In this document: one piece after another, positions 1 through 6,218 of the stretch
Position numbering within the stretch: the stretch's first letter is position 1
How the letters are laid out: the number at the start of each line of letters is the position of its first letter
DNA from: an uncultured Rhodospirillales bacterium
GTDB taxonomy: Bacteria; Pseudomonadota; Alphaproteobacteria; Acetobacterales; Acetobacteraceae
NCBI GenBank assembly: GCA_903904805.1
Contig: CAIVDX010000217.1
Span: 1 to 7,463 of the forward strand
DNA: 7,463 nt
Direction of reading: 5' to 3'
The notes under the pieces: generated by a model
The model's database searches: none
What the model saw: only the letters and a program-made list of their open reading frames with translations
What the model was told of the DNA's origin: nothing
Translations under genes and position numbers: made by a program

Positions 1-667
<667 letters not shown>

Positions 668-674
668 GGCGAGA

Positions 675-680
675 CCTCCT
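675..680 (-). promoter_or_regulatory. recA ribosome binding site
   Basis: On the minus strand this reads AGGAGG, a perfect Shine-Dalgarno core, 7 nt before the ATG at 665-667. It decides the recA start in favour of the 21-residue-longer form. Confidence 0.85.
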
Positions 681-816
681 GAGGCGGGGACCAGGCACAA
701 CCGAAGGATGTCGGATGCCGCAGAACTTCGCCGTGAACGTGTTGTTATCCTGTCACACCGTCCCGCGTCGGTGCAATCCATCCGAGAGCACTTTGGCGGC
801 GTGGCGTTAAGAATGT

Positions 817-831
817 GTTCCCGTTATGTTC
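817..831 (+). promoter_or_regulatory. LexA (SOS) box 1 of recA
   Basis: The sequence GTTCCCGTTATGTTC is an exact GTTC-N7-GTTC direct repeat, the known LexA operator form in Alphaproteobacteria, including the T before the second half-site. It overlaps the predicted -10 of the recA promoter and points away from recA. Binding here would block RNA polymerase. Confidence 0.8.
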
Positions 832-851
832 GGTTTTGCGATGAGTCGCAA
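823..851 (-). promoter_or_regulatory. Predicted sigma70-type recA promoter
   Basis: On the minus strand TTGCGA (846-851, -35, 4/6 match) is followed after 17 nt by CATAAC (823-828, -10, 4/6 match). The -10 lies inside one LexA box and the -35 directly abuts the other, which is what a LexA-repressed promoter should look like. The -35 hexamer is also one arm of the hairpin-like TTGCGATGAGTCGCAA at 836-851. If transcription starts about 7 nt downstream of the -10, the leader is roughly 150 nt long. The hexamers alone are weak; the placement between operators is the main support. Confidence 0.5.
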
Positions 852-866
852 GAACAAAATTAGAAC
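852..866 (-). promoter_or_regulatory. LexA (SOS) box 2 of recA
   Basis: On the minus strand this reads GTTCTAATTTTGTTC, a second exact GTTC-N7-GTTC. It abuts the predicted -35 on its upstream side, in the same direction as recA and opposite to box 1. The AT-rich centre and the T before the second half-site make it the better-looking operator of the pair. Confidence 0.85.
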
Positions 867-873
867 GACCAAC

Positions 874-985
874 CCGAACCTGAAAACCGAACCTGAAAAC
901 CGCATCTGAAAACCGCATCTGAAAGCCGACCATAAAATCAGGCCCTAAAACCAGGCCCAGAAACCAGGCCCAGAAATCAGGCCTA
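874..985. repeat. 13-bp tandem repeat array between the kinase gene and recA
   Basis: About 8.6 direct units of 13 bp run from 874 to 985. On the plus strand the first two are identical CCGAACCTGAAAA (874-886, 887-899). Next come CCGCATCTGAAAA (900-912) and its one-base variant (913-925), then a 12-bp degenerate unit (926-937). TCAGGCCCTAAAA (938-950), two identical CCAGGCCCAGAAA units (951-963, 964-976) and a partial unit TCAGGCCTA (977-985) complete the array. The last unit contains the stop codon of the kinase gene. The pairwise identity of neighbours suggests stepwise duplication. The GAAC half-sites at 876 and 889 continue from the LexA half-sites at 852 and 863, but with 13-bp rather than 11-bp spacing. 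No function is known to me. Confidence 0.85.
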
Positions 986-2512
986 CAGCAGCATCTCCAG
1001 CACCACCTCGGCCAGCTCCGCCTGGCTGTAGGGCTTGGCCAGAAACACCGCCTGCGCCGCCGCCAGACGCTCCCGCAGCGCGGCATCCGCGAAGCCCGAC
1101 AGCAGCACCGCCAGCAGATCCGGCCGCCGCGCGCGAATCGCGCCGAGCAAGCCAGGCCCATCCAGCCCCGGCAGCATCACATCGCTCACCAGCACCGACA
1201 GCCGCACCATCGTGGGATGATCGAGCACCGCCAGCGCGTCCTCCGCCGACCCCACCGCGATCACCTCCAGCCCCGCCTTGCGCAGCGTCCGCTCGGCCAG
1301 ACGCCGCACCGCCGGCTCATCCTCCACCAGCAGCGCCAGACCGATCGGGCCGGAACCGGCGTCGACCAGCGCGGGTTCGATCACCTCCTCCATCGCCGCC
1401 GGCAGCGCGCGCGTGTGCATCCGGTCCGGCTCATGGCGCGGCAGCCAGATGCGGAACAGGCTGCCCTGCGGGCTGCTCTCCACCTCGATCAGCCCGCCGG
1501 ATTGCCGCACGATGCCATGCACCGTGGCCAGCCCCAGCCCGGTGCCGGCCCGCCGCGTGGTGAAGAACGGCTCGAAAATCCGCCCCACCAGCTCCGGCGG
1601 AATGCCGCGCCCGGTATCCGCCACCTCCAACGTCACCCAGCGCCCCGGCGGAATGCGCTCGCCGGTGGCCAGCAGCCGCGGCGCCACCAGCGTCGCGTGG
1701 CCATTGCGCAGCGTGATGGTGCCGCCATCGGCCATCGCCTCGCGCGCATTGGTGACGAGATTCACGATCACCCGATCCAGCTCGCCCGGATCGATCCACA
1801 CCGTGCGGCCCGGCTGCTCCAGCTCGGTGACCAGCCGCACCTGGGCACCCACCAGCCGACGCAGCAGCGGCGCCAGCTCGGCCAACGCCTGGTCGATCGC
1901 CAGCACGCGCGGCTGCAGGATCTGCTGCCGCCCCACCGCCAGCAGCTGGCGCACCAGCTCCTGCCCCCGCCGCGCCGCCGCCCGCACCGTCTCGACATCC
2001 GCCCCGATCTCCGGGTCGAGCCCCTCCCGCCCGGCGATCGCCTCGGCCGCGCCCAGCACCGCGGTCAGCAGATTGTTGAAATCATGCGCGATGCCACCCG
2101 CCAGCTGCCCCAGCGTCTGCAGCCGCCGCGCCTCGGCCAGCTCCTGCTGCAGCGCCGCCACCGCCGCGCCATCACTCACCCGCAGCAGCCATCCCTCCGC
2201 CTCGCCCAGCGGCTGCAGGCTGAAACTCAGCGTCTGCTCGCCCAGCCGAATCGCCAGATTGGCCGGCACCTCACCGCGCGCGCCCTCCAGCCACGACCGC
2301 AGCCGCCCCCGCTCGCCATACTCGACCAGCTCGACCACCAGGCAGCCCGCCACACAGGCCGCACCAAGCGAGCGCACAGCGCTCGCATTGGCCCGCCGAA
2401 CCCGCCCGGACGGGTCGAGCACCACCAGGGCCGCACCGGGATCGTCGAACAGCATCTGCGCCGCCGGGCTGAGCCTGCCCAGCAACGCGCGCAACGCGGG
2501 GCCCTCGCTCAT
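983..2512 (-). CDS. cckA: CckA-like hybrid sensor histidine kinase/receiver
   Basis: This 509-residue hybrid kinase has a PAS-like N-terminal domain (about 20-115), a short coiled linker (about 117-135), and a HisKA domain with phosphoacceptor H143 in LGQLAGGIAHDFNN. The HATPase domain shows an N box NLVTNAREAM (251-260), G1 DTGRG (299-303), F box FEPFFTT (313-319) and G2 GTGLGLAT (323-330). The C-terminal receiver has acidic pocket E397/D398, phosphoacceptor D444, S472 and K493. All catalytic residues are present. This order and the motif wording match CckA, the phosphodonor for CtrA via ChpT. As I recall, cckA also follows flhB in Caulobacter. Unlike Caulobacter CckA (about 690 residues, two membrane segments), no transmembrane helix is visible, so it looks soluble. 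The ATG at 2510-2512 overlaps the flhB stop as ATGA, implying translational coupling; an in-frame start at 2542 is less likely. A paralogous motility kinase is the alternative. Confidence 0.72.
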   Translation of the reverse strand: MSEGPALRALLGRLSPAAQMLFDDPGAALVVLDPSGRVRRANASAVRSLGAACVAGCLVVELVEYGERGRLRSWLEGARGEVPANLAIRLGEQTLSFSLQPLGEAEGWLLRVSDGAAVAALQQELAEARRLQTLGQLAGGIAHDFNNLLTAVLGAAEAIAGREGLDPEIGADVETVRAAARRGQELVRQLLAVGRQQILQPRVLAIDQALAELAPLLRRLVGAQVRLVTELEQPGRTVWIDPGELDRVIVNLVTNAREAMADGGTITLRNGHATLVAPRLLATGERIPPGRWVTLEVADTGRGIPPELVGRIFEPFFTTRRAGTGLGLATVHGIVRQSGGLIEVESSPQGSLFRIWLPRHEPDRMHTRALPAAMEEVIEPALVDAGSGPIGLALLVEDEPAVRRLAERTLRKAGLEVIAVGSAEDALAVLDHPTMVRLSVLVSDVMLPGLDGPGLLGAIRARRPDLLAVLLSGFADAALRERLAAAQAVFLAKPYSQAELAEVVLEMLL

Positions 2513-3564
2513 CGCGCCGTCACCCGCGCCTGCAGGCGCCACACATAGGCGATCAGCTCCGCCACCGCCTGGAAATGCGCGGCCGGAATCTCGGCATCGA
2601 CAGGCACCTCATACAGCGCGCGGGCCAGCGGCGGGTTCGCCACCAGCGGCACCCGGCTCTGCCGCGCCACCTCCCTGATCCGTGCCGCCACCTCATCCAC
2701 TCCCTTGGCCACCACCCGGGGCGCGCCAGTCTCGCCCCGACGATACACCAGAGCGACAGCGTAATGCGTTGGATTCGTGACCACCACCGTCGCCTTCGGC
2801 ACCGCCGCCATCATCCGCCGCCGCATCCGCACCATGCGAATCTGCCGCAGCCTCGCCTTGATGCGCGGATCGCCCTCGGCCTCCTTGGTCTCCTCCTTCA
2901 CCTCCTCCCGGCTCATGCGCAGACGCTGGCCATGCCGCCAGCGCACCCACAGCAGGTCCAGCACCGCGACCACCCCCTGCGCGGCCAGCAGCCACAGCAA
3001 CAGCCGCAGCACCACCCGCGCGAGATGCTGCACCACCACCCCCGGCGACCAGAACGGGGCAGCCATCAGCAGCGGCACCTCGTCCGCCATCAGCCGCCAG
3101 GCGCCGAATCCCAGCACCACCGCCTTCGCCCACGCCTTGGCGAACTCGCTGAGATGATCCACCCCCATCAGCCGCTTCAGCCCGCGCGCCGGACTGATCC
3201 GGCCGAGATCAGGCATCAGCGCCGCCTGATTCAGCCGCCCCCCCGTCTGCACCAGCACCGACACCACACCACCCAGCGCCACCGCCGCCACAAACGGCAC
3301 CGCGGCAAAGCCGAACGCCCGCGCCATCGCGCCGATCGCCCCCCGCCACGCGATCCGCTCGGGCTGCTCCAGCAGCGGCCGCAACCGCAGCAGCAATCCC
3401 CTGGCGATCTCCGGTCCGGCCATCATCAGCACCAGACAGGCCGCCGCCAGACCGGCGAACTGCGCCACCTCCCGCGACAACGGCACCTGGCCTTCCTGCG
3501 CGGCACGCTCCAGCCGCCTCGCGGTGGCCTGGTGCGTGCGGTCCTCCGCGCCGTCGTCAGCCAC
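2509..3564 (-). CDS. flhB: Flagellar export gate protein FlhB, substrate-specificity switch
   Basis: FlhB is an inner-membrane export-gate component that switches secretion from rod/hook proteins to filament proteins after self-cleavage. The 351-residue protein begins with the family's basic stretch (ATARRLERAAQEGQVPLSRE, 13-32). Four hydrophobic segments follow (about 34-53, 84-108, 147-160, 184-207), then the cytoplasmic linker and the NPTH self-cleavage site at N264-H267. The C-terminal domain includes VVAKGVDEVAARIRE (285-299). Length is normal. The start is GTG at 3562-3564: an in-frame TGA lies two codons upstream of it, and the ATG at 3567-3569 is in another frame. No strong ribosome binding site precedes it. 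It lies 79 nt after fliR and overlaps the kinase gene by 4 nt. Confidence 0.96.
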   Translation of the reverse strand: MADDGAEDRTHQATARRLERAAQEGQVPLSREVAQFAGLAAACLVLMMAGPEIARGLLLRLRPLLEQPERIAWRGAIGAMARAFGFAAVPFVAAVALGGVVSVLVQTGGRLNQAALMPDLGRISPARGLKRLMGVDHLSEFAKAWAKAVVLGFGAWRLMADEVPLLMAAPFWSPGVVVQHLARVVLRLLLWLLAAQGVVAVLDLLWVRWRHGQRLRMSREEVKEETKEAEGDPRIKARLRQIRMVRMRRRMMAAVPKATVVVTNPTHYAVALVYRRGETGAPRVVAKGVDEVAARIREVARQSRVPLVANPPLARALYEVPVDAEIPAAHFQAVAELIAYVWRLQARVTAR

Positions 3565-3590
3565 GACATATCAGCCGGAAAGCGGCGGTC

Positions 3591-3607
3591 TTCTTTGAAA
3601 AAAAGAA
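3591..3607. repeat. Small A/T-rich inverted repeat in the fliR-flhB gap
   Basis: TTCTTT (3591-3596) and AAAGAA (3602-3607) are separated by GAAAA, a 6-bp stem. It sits in the 79-nt gap 3565-3643 and stands out as an A/T run in GC-rich DNA. On the transcribed minus strand it gives a weak A-U hairpin with a run of T before and through the loop, not the GC-stem-then-T-tract of an intrinsic terminator. Similar TTCTTT...AAAGAA elements are, to my recollection, frequent between genes in Acetobacteraceae. It may affect flhB translation. Confidence 0.5.
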
Positions 3608-3643
3608 CCAACAAGCCTGTGGTCGCCGACGGCGCACCGGCGT

Positions 3644-4387
3644 CTACAGGCCGGGCAGCGCGCCGAGGGCCAACAGGGCAGTGTCGGCCCAGGCGCGCAG
3701 CATCACACCGCCGAGGGCCGCGATCAGCAACACGCCGCCCAGCACCTGGCCGGGCACCGAGATCAGAAACACCTGCACCTGCGGCACCAGCCGGCCAAGC
3801 AATCCCAGCGCGACGTGGAACACCACACTCGCCAGCAAAAACGGCGCGGCCAGCCGCAGCGCCAGCGCGAACCCGCCGGACATCGCCGCCATCACCGCCG
3901 CCATCCCGCCCGCCGGCAGCGCGCCCACCGGCCAGATGTCATAACTCCCCGCCAGCGCCCGCAACGGCAGCTGATACAGACCACCACCCAGCATCAGCAG
4001 CGGCGCGGCCAAACCAAACAGCCGCGCGATCGCCGTCTGCTGCGCGCCGATCGCCGCATCGGTCTGCAGCACACTCGCCAGCCCGATCATCACGCTCAGC
4101 ATCTGACCGCCCATCGGCAACGCCACCGCCACCAGCCGCGCCAGGAAACCCAGCGTGGCCCCGGCCAGAACCTCATCGGCCACCGCCACCAACAGCACAC
4201 CACCCGCCTCGCTGGGCTGCGGAAACCCCAACGACACCACCGGCCAGACCAGCAACGCCAGCCCCAACGCCACCGCGGCCCGCATCACCGCGGGCACCTC
4301 GGTCTCTGCCCAGCCAGGCAGCAGCATCACCGCGCCGGCACAGCGCGCGAGCACAAGGGCGAAGGTGAGGGGAAGGGCAGCTAGCAT
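3644..4387 (-). CDS. fliR: Flagellar export gate protein FliR
   Basis: FliR is a polytopic inner-membrane protein that forms the export gate with FliP and FliQ. From the ATG at 4385-4387 it has 247 residues, close to the usual 250-260. It starts directly in the first hydrophobic segment (MLAALPLTFALVLARCAGAV), followed by the family-like LLPGWAETEVPAVMRAA (22-38), further membrane segments, and the C-terminal LLGRLVPQVQVFLISVPGQ (196-214). The open frame continues upstream to an ATG at 4561, but that extension (PPPP, GGPPP, HPTLPALQG) is low-complexity, unlike FliR, and lies in the palindromic insert, so I did not use it. The start is uncertain: no Shine-Dalgarno sequence precedes it, and the first eight codons lie in the repeat arm. 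fliQ ends 280 nt upstream. Confidence 0.92.
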   Translation of the reverse strand: MLAALPLTFALVLARCAGAVMLLPGWAETEVPAVMRAAVALGLALLVWPVVSLGFPQPSEAGGVLLVAVADEVLAGATLGFLARLVAVALPMGGQMLSVMIGLASVLQTDAAIGAQQTAIARLFGLAAPLLMLGGGLYQLPLRALAGSYDIWPVGALPAGGMAAVMAAMSGGFALALRLAAPFLLASVVFHVALGLLGRLVPQVQVFLISVPGQVLGGVLLIAALGGVMLRAWADTALLALGALPGL

Positions 4388-4672
4388 CAGGAAGAACGGC
4401 CAGAGGCTCTGCCCCTGGACCAAGCTGGGAGGTGGCCCCCCCAGACCCGCTGACCCCTGGAGTGCGGGCAGGGTGGGGTGGCCCTGAGATCCCGCCATGC
4501 GCGGCGGCGGCGGCGCGCGCGGCATACCAAAGCCACCACACCCTGCCCATGCGCCAAACATTCGGGGGTTTGCGGCATCGACGTGCGCAGCACGCCCTCA
4601 CGTGACGCCCCAATCGGCTCCTGGGGCAAAGCCCCCGGCCGTCCTTCCTGATGCGGTCCGCCTCCCCTCACC
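4364..4672. mobile_element. Palindromic, MITE-like insert between fliQ and fliR
   Basis: The 280-nt gap between fliQ and fliR is bounded by a long inverted repeat. Positions 4384-4415 match the reverse complement of 4623-4654 at 28 of 32 bases, and all four differences are transitions. With a 2-nt gap, similarity extends outward to GGTGAGGGG (4364-4372) and CCCCTCACC (4664-4672). The arms therefore include the first FliR codons and the FliQ stop codon. A second inverted repeat is nested inside. No transposase or plausible gene is present. Arms with GGGGCTTTGCCCC-like cores resemble intergenic palindromic repeats common in GC-rich alphaproteobacteria. I cannot show target-site duplications, so mobility is inference; the inverted repeat itself is directly visible. 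Confidence 0.6.
4466..4548. repeat. Nested inverted repeat inside the fliQ-fliR insert
   Basis: Positions 4466-4482 (GGGCAGGGTGGGGTGGC) pair with 4532-4548 (GCCACCACACCCTGCCC) with one mismatch in 17. The 49-nt loop contains a GGC-triplet run (about 4503-4514). The axis is near 4507, about 12 bp from that of the outer arms, so the whole insert reads as one large imperfect palindrome with indels. Confidence 0.8.
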
Positions 4673-4943
4673 CTCCCCCCCCATGCGCCGCGATGCGCGC
4701 GAAGCTGGTGCGTGCGCTGTCCGTCAGGGTGCTGACCATGAACGGCCCAAGCAGCGACAGCACCGCCGCCACCGCCAGCAATTTCGGCAGAAACGCCAAG
4801 GACGATTCATTGATCTGCGTGACCGACTGGATCACCGACACGATCAGCCCCGCCGCCAGCGCGGCCAGCAGCGGCGGACCGCCGAGCTTCATCGCGGTCA
4901 GCATCGCCTCACGCAATGCAGTGGCCAGATCCGCTTCGCTCAT
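4668..4943 (-). CDS. fliQ: Flagellar export gate protein FliQ
   Basis: FliQ is a small inner-membrane subunit packed around FliP and FliR in the export gate. The protein has 91 residues, the normal size, with two hydrophobic helices (about 22-40 and 52-74). Between them is the signature IQSVTQINESSLAFLPKLL (38-56). The ATG at 4941-4943 overlaps the fliE stop by one base (TGATG), suggesting coupled translation. The end HGGGG is glycine-rich because the last codons run into the right arm of the palindromic insert, so the native C-terminus may have been altered by a few residues. Confidence 0.96.
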   Translation of the reverse strand: MSEADLATALREAMLTAMKLGGPPLLAALAAGLIVSVIQSVTQINESSLAFLPKLLAVAAVLSLLGPFMVSTLTDSARTSFARIAAHGGGG

Positions 4944-5290
4944 CAGATCGGCATCTTCATGATGTCCTGATAGGCCTGCACCACCCGGTCGCGGATCGCC
5001 GTGGTGGTCTGCAACGCAAGATCTGCCTGGCTGACAGCGCTGACCACATCGGTGAGATTGCCCTGCCCCAGCACCGCCTGATGCGCCTGCGCATCGGCCT
5101 GATGGCCGGCATCCACCACACCCTGCACCGCGCGGCCCAGCAGCGCGGAAAAATCCGCCCCCGCATTGGCTGCACCCGCATTGGCCGCTCCCGCATCGGC
5201 AGCTCCCTGTGGGCCGCTCGCCACCTGCCCATAGCGCGCCGCCGCCGCCGAAGCGGACACGCCGGTCGCCGAGATCACCGGCTCCGCCAC
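4943..5290 (-). CDS. fliE: Flagellar hook-basal body protein FliE
   Basis: FliE connects the MS ring to the proximal rod and is among the first proteins exported. The protein has 115 residues. The C-terminal half is conserved: LTDVVSAVSQADLALQTTTA (79-98) and the typical ending IRDRVVQAYQDIMKMPI (99-115). The N-terminal half is variable and rich in Ala and Gly, with an AANAG repeat around residues 31-45 encoded by a 15-bp tandem repeat; this makes it slightly longer than many FliE proteins. The start is GTG at 5288-5290, one base after the flgC stop, with only a weak purine stretch upstream. Confidence 0.95.
   Translation of the reverse strand: MAEPVISATGVSASAAAARYGQVASGPQGAADAGAANAGAANAGADFSALLGRAVQGVVDAGHQADAQAHQAVLGQGNLTDVVSAVSQADLALQTTTAIRDRVVQAYQDIMKMPI
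5160..5204. repeat. 15-bp tandem repeat within fliE
   Basis: Three in-frame units of 15 bp occupy 5160-5174, 5175-5189 and 5190-5204 (plus strand CCCGCATTGGCTGCA, then variants with two to three changes). They encode the Ala/Gly/Asn repeat in the variable N-terminal part of FliE. Copy number could change without disrupting the frame. Confidence 0.85.
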
Positions 5291-5291
5291 G

Positions 5292-5699
5292 CTACTTCAA
5301 CAGCTCGATGGTGCGCGTCAGCATCGAACGCGACACCTGCATCACATTGAGATTGGCACTGTAGCTGTGCTGGGCATCGCGCATGTCCATCAGCTCGACG
5401 AAGCTGTTCACATTGGGCAGCTTCACATACCCCGCCGCATCCGCCGCCGGATGCGAGGGATCATATTTCGACGGAAACACACTCTGATCCCGCCCCAGCT
5501 TGCCGATCTGCACGCTCTGCACACCCAAGGCGCGATCCGTCACCGTTTTGAAACTGACGGTCTTGCGCCGATAGGGATCGATCTTCGGATCAGACCCGGT
5601 GCTGTCCTGGTTGGCGAGATTCTCCGCGATCACCCGCAGCCGCGTGGTCTGCGCCACCATGCCCGCCGCCGAGATGGCCAGCGCCTTGTCGAGATCCAT
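5292..5699 (-). CDS. flgC: Proximal rod protein FlgC
   Basis: FlgC is a periplasmic proximal rod protein exported by the flagellar apparatus. The protein has 135 residues, the normal length. The rod-family N-terminal motif (ALAISAAGMVAQTTRLRVIA, 7-26, then ENLANQDST) is followed by DPYRRKTVSF (41-50), YDPSHPAADAAGYVKLPNVN (79-98) and the C-terminal helix (MRDAQHSYSANLNVMQVSRS, 106-125). There is no signal peptide, as expected. The ATG at 5697-5699 follows the flgB stop by 2 nt, with AGGGG about 10 nt upstream. The open frame extends further upstream through flgB, but that part is not FlgC-like. Confidence 0.96.
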   Translation of the reverse strand: MDLDKALAISAAGMVAQTTRLRVIAENLANQDSTGSDPKIDPYRRKTVSFKTVTDRALGVQSVQIGKLGRDQSVFPSKYDPSHPAADAAGYVKLPNVNSFVELMDMRDAQHSYSANLNVMQVSRSMLTRTIELLK

Positions 5700-5701
5700 G
5701 T

Positions 5702-6106
5702 TCAGCTGCCCCTGCCGAGCGCCGTGCGGAAAAGCCCCATATATTTGCTGTAGAGTTGCGTGCTGATCTGCTGCGCCGTCTGGTTGTCGGCGATGTGCAT
5801 CAGCTCCTTCTCCAGCGACACCCCGTTGCCGTCCGGACTGCGCACAATGTCGGCCTCCGGCGCGGCCCCCGCCGGCTGCACCGCGCTGCCCGCCAAATGA
5901 CCGGCACTGGTGCGCGCCATCGCCACCTGGCGCCGCGTGACGATCGCGCCGAACGGGGCAAGATCGCTGGGCACGAAGCCAGGCGTGTCCGCATTGGCAA
6001 TGTTCTGAGCAAGCACTGTCTGCCGCTGATCCACCCAGGCCAGCCGATCGCGCATCAGCAGCATCAACCCCACGCCCCCCAACGGCCCCAACAGATCCGC
6101 CGACAT
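5702..6106 (-). CDS. flgB: Proximal rod protein FlgB
   Basis: FlgB is a proximal rod protein and the first gene of the leftward flagellar block. The protein has 134 residues. It shows the rod signature LAQNIANADTPGFVPSDLAPF (32-52) and the C-terminal helix region (SPDGNGVSLEKELMHIADNQ, 90-109), followed by QLYSKYMGLFRTALGR. A variable Ala-rich linker (about 63-85) lies between. I chose the ATG at 6104-6106 because AAAGGAGG stands 6 nt upstream. A longer in-frame extension to 6229 would cross the intergenic region and lacks FlgB similarity. Confidence 0.96.
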   Translation of the reverse strand: MSADLLGPLGGVGLMLLMRDRLAWVDQRQTVLAQNIANADTPGFVPSDLAPFGAIVTRRQVAMARTSAGHLAGSAVQPAGAAPEADIVRSPDGNGVSLEKELMHIADNQTAQQISTQLYSKYMGLFRTALGRGS

Positions 6107-6112
6107 GGCTAC

Positions 6113-6120
6113 CCTCCTTT
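6113..6120 (-). promoter_or_regulatory. flgB ribosome binding site
   Basis: On the minus strand this reads AAAGGAGG, 6 nt before the flgB ATG. It is the strongest Shine-Dalgarno sequence of the flagellar block; the other genes rely on overlaps or weak sites, which suggests translational coupling from flgB onward. Confidence 0.85.
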
Positions 6121-6149
6121 GCCTCCATCCGATGATGGCAGCGACGGAT

Positions 6150-6164
6150 GAACAATCGCTGAAC
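6150..6164 (-). promoter_or_regulatory. LexA-type box in the flagellar divergent intergenic region
   Basis: On the minus strand this reads GTTCAGCGATTGTTC, an exact GTTC-N7-GTTC with the T before the second half-site, as in the two recA boxes. It lies 44 nt upstream of the flgB ATG and 55 nt upstream of the start at 6219, a position where a repressor could affect both operons. I found no convincing sigma70, sigma54 or sigma28 promoter, nor a TTAA-N7-TTAA CtrA site, in 6107-6218. The box also adjoins CATCCG/CGGATG (6126-6131, 6145-6150). The pattern is certain; LexA binding is inference. Confidence 0.5.
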
Positions 6165-6218
6165 GCCCAGCCCACGTGATTCACCCGGCCTTTACCCGCG
6201 CCATGCTCTGCTCGCGCC

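Noticed and set aside
723..738. A third GAAC...GAAC pair in the recA leader that looks like a LexA box
   Set aside because: The spacing is 8 nt, not the 7 required for the alphaproteobacterial operator.
801..830. TTAA at 807-810 as a CtrA half-site near recA
   Set aside because: No second TTAA follows at the 7-nt spacing; position 818 reads TTCC.
745..1161. Minus-strand open frame across the kinase 3' end and the 13-bp repeats
   Set aside because: It is out of frame with the kinase, Cys/Arg/Trp-rich, and only stays open because of the repeats and high GC.
3591..3607. Intrinsic terminator after fliR
   Set aside because: The stem is only A/T with one G/C pair, and no T tract follows a GC-rich stem on the transcribed strand; flhB is expected to be in the same operon.
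2575..4368. A 597-codon open frame on the plus strand, and a similar one at 1217-2548
   Set aside because: Both are antisense to clearly identified flhB/fliR and kinase genes. Their Arg/Pro/His/Gln-rich composition is the usual shadow of GC-rich codons, with no recognisable domain.
4388..4667. A small gene between fliQ and fliR (for example the 94-codon frame at 4387-4671)
   Set aside because: The sequence is low-complexity, lies entirely in the palindromic element and resembles no flagellar protein.
5700..6155. Upstream extension of the flgC frame through flgB
   Set aside because: Its sequence is unlike FlgC, and FlgB in the overlapping frame is unmistakable.
6107..6218. Sigma54, sigma28 or CtrA promoter elements for the divergent flagellar operons
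   Set aside because: I found no GG-N10-GC pair with the right context, no TAAA-N15-GCCGATAA-like sequence and no TTAA at all, so no promoter is called.
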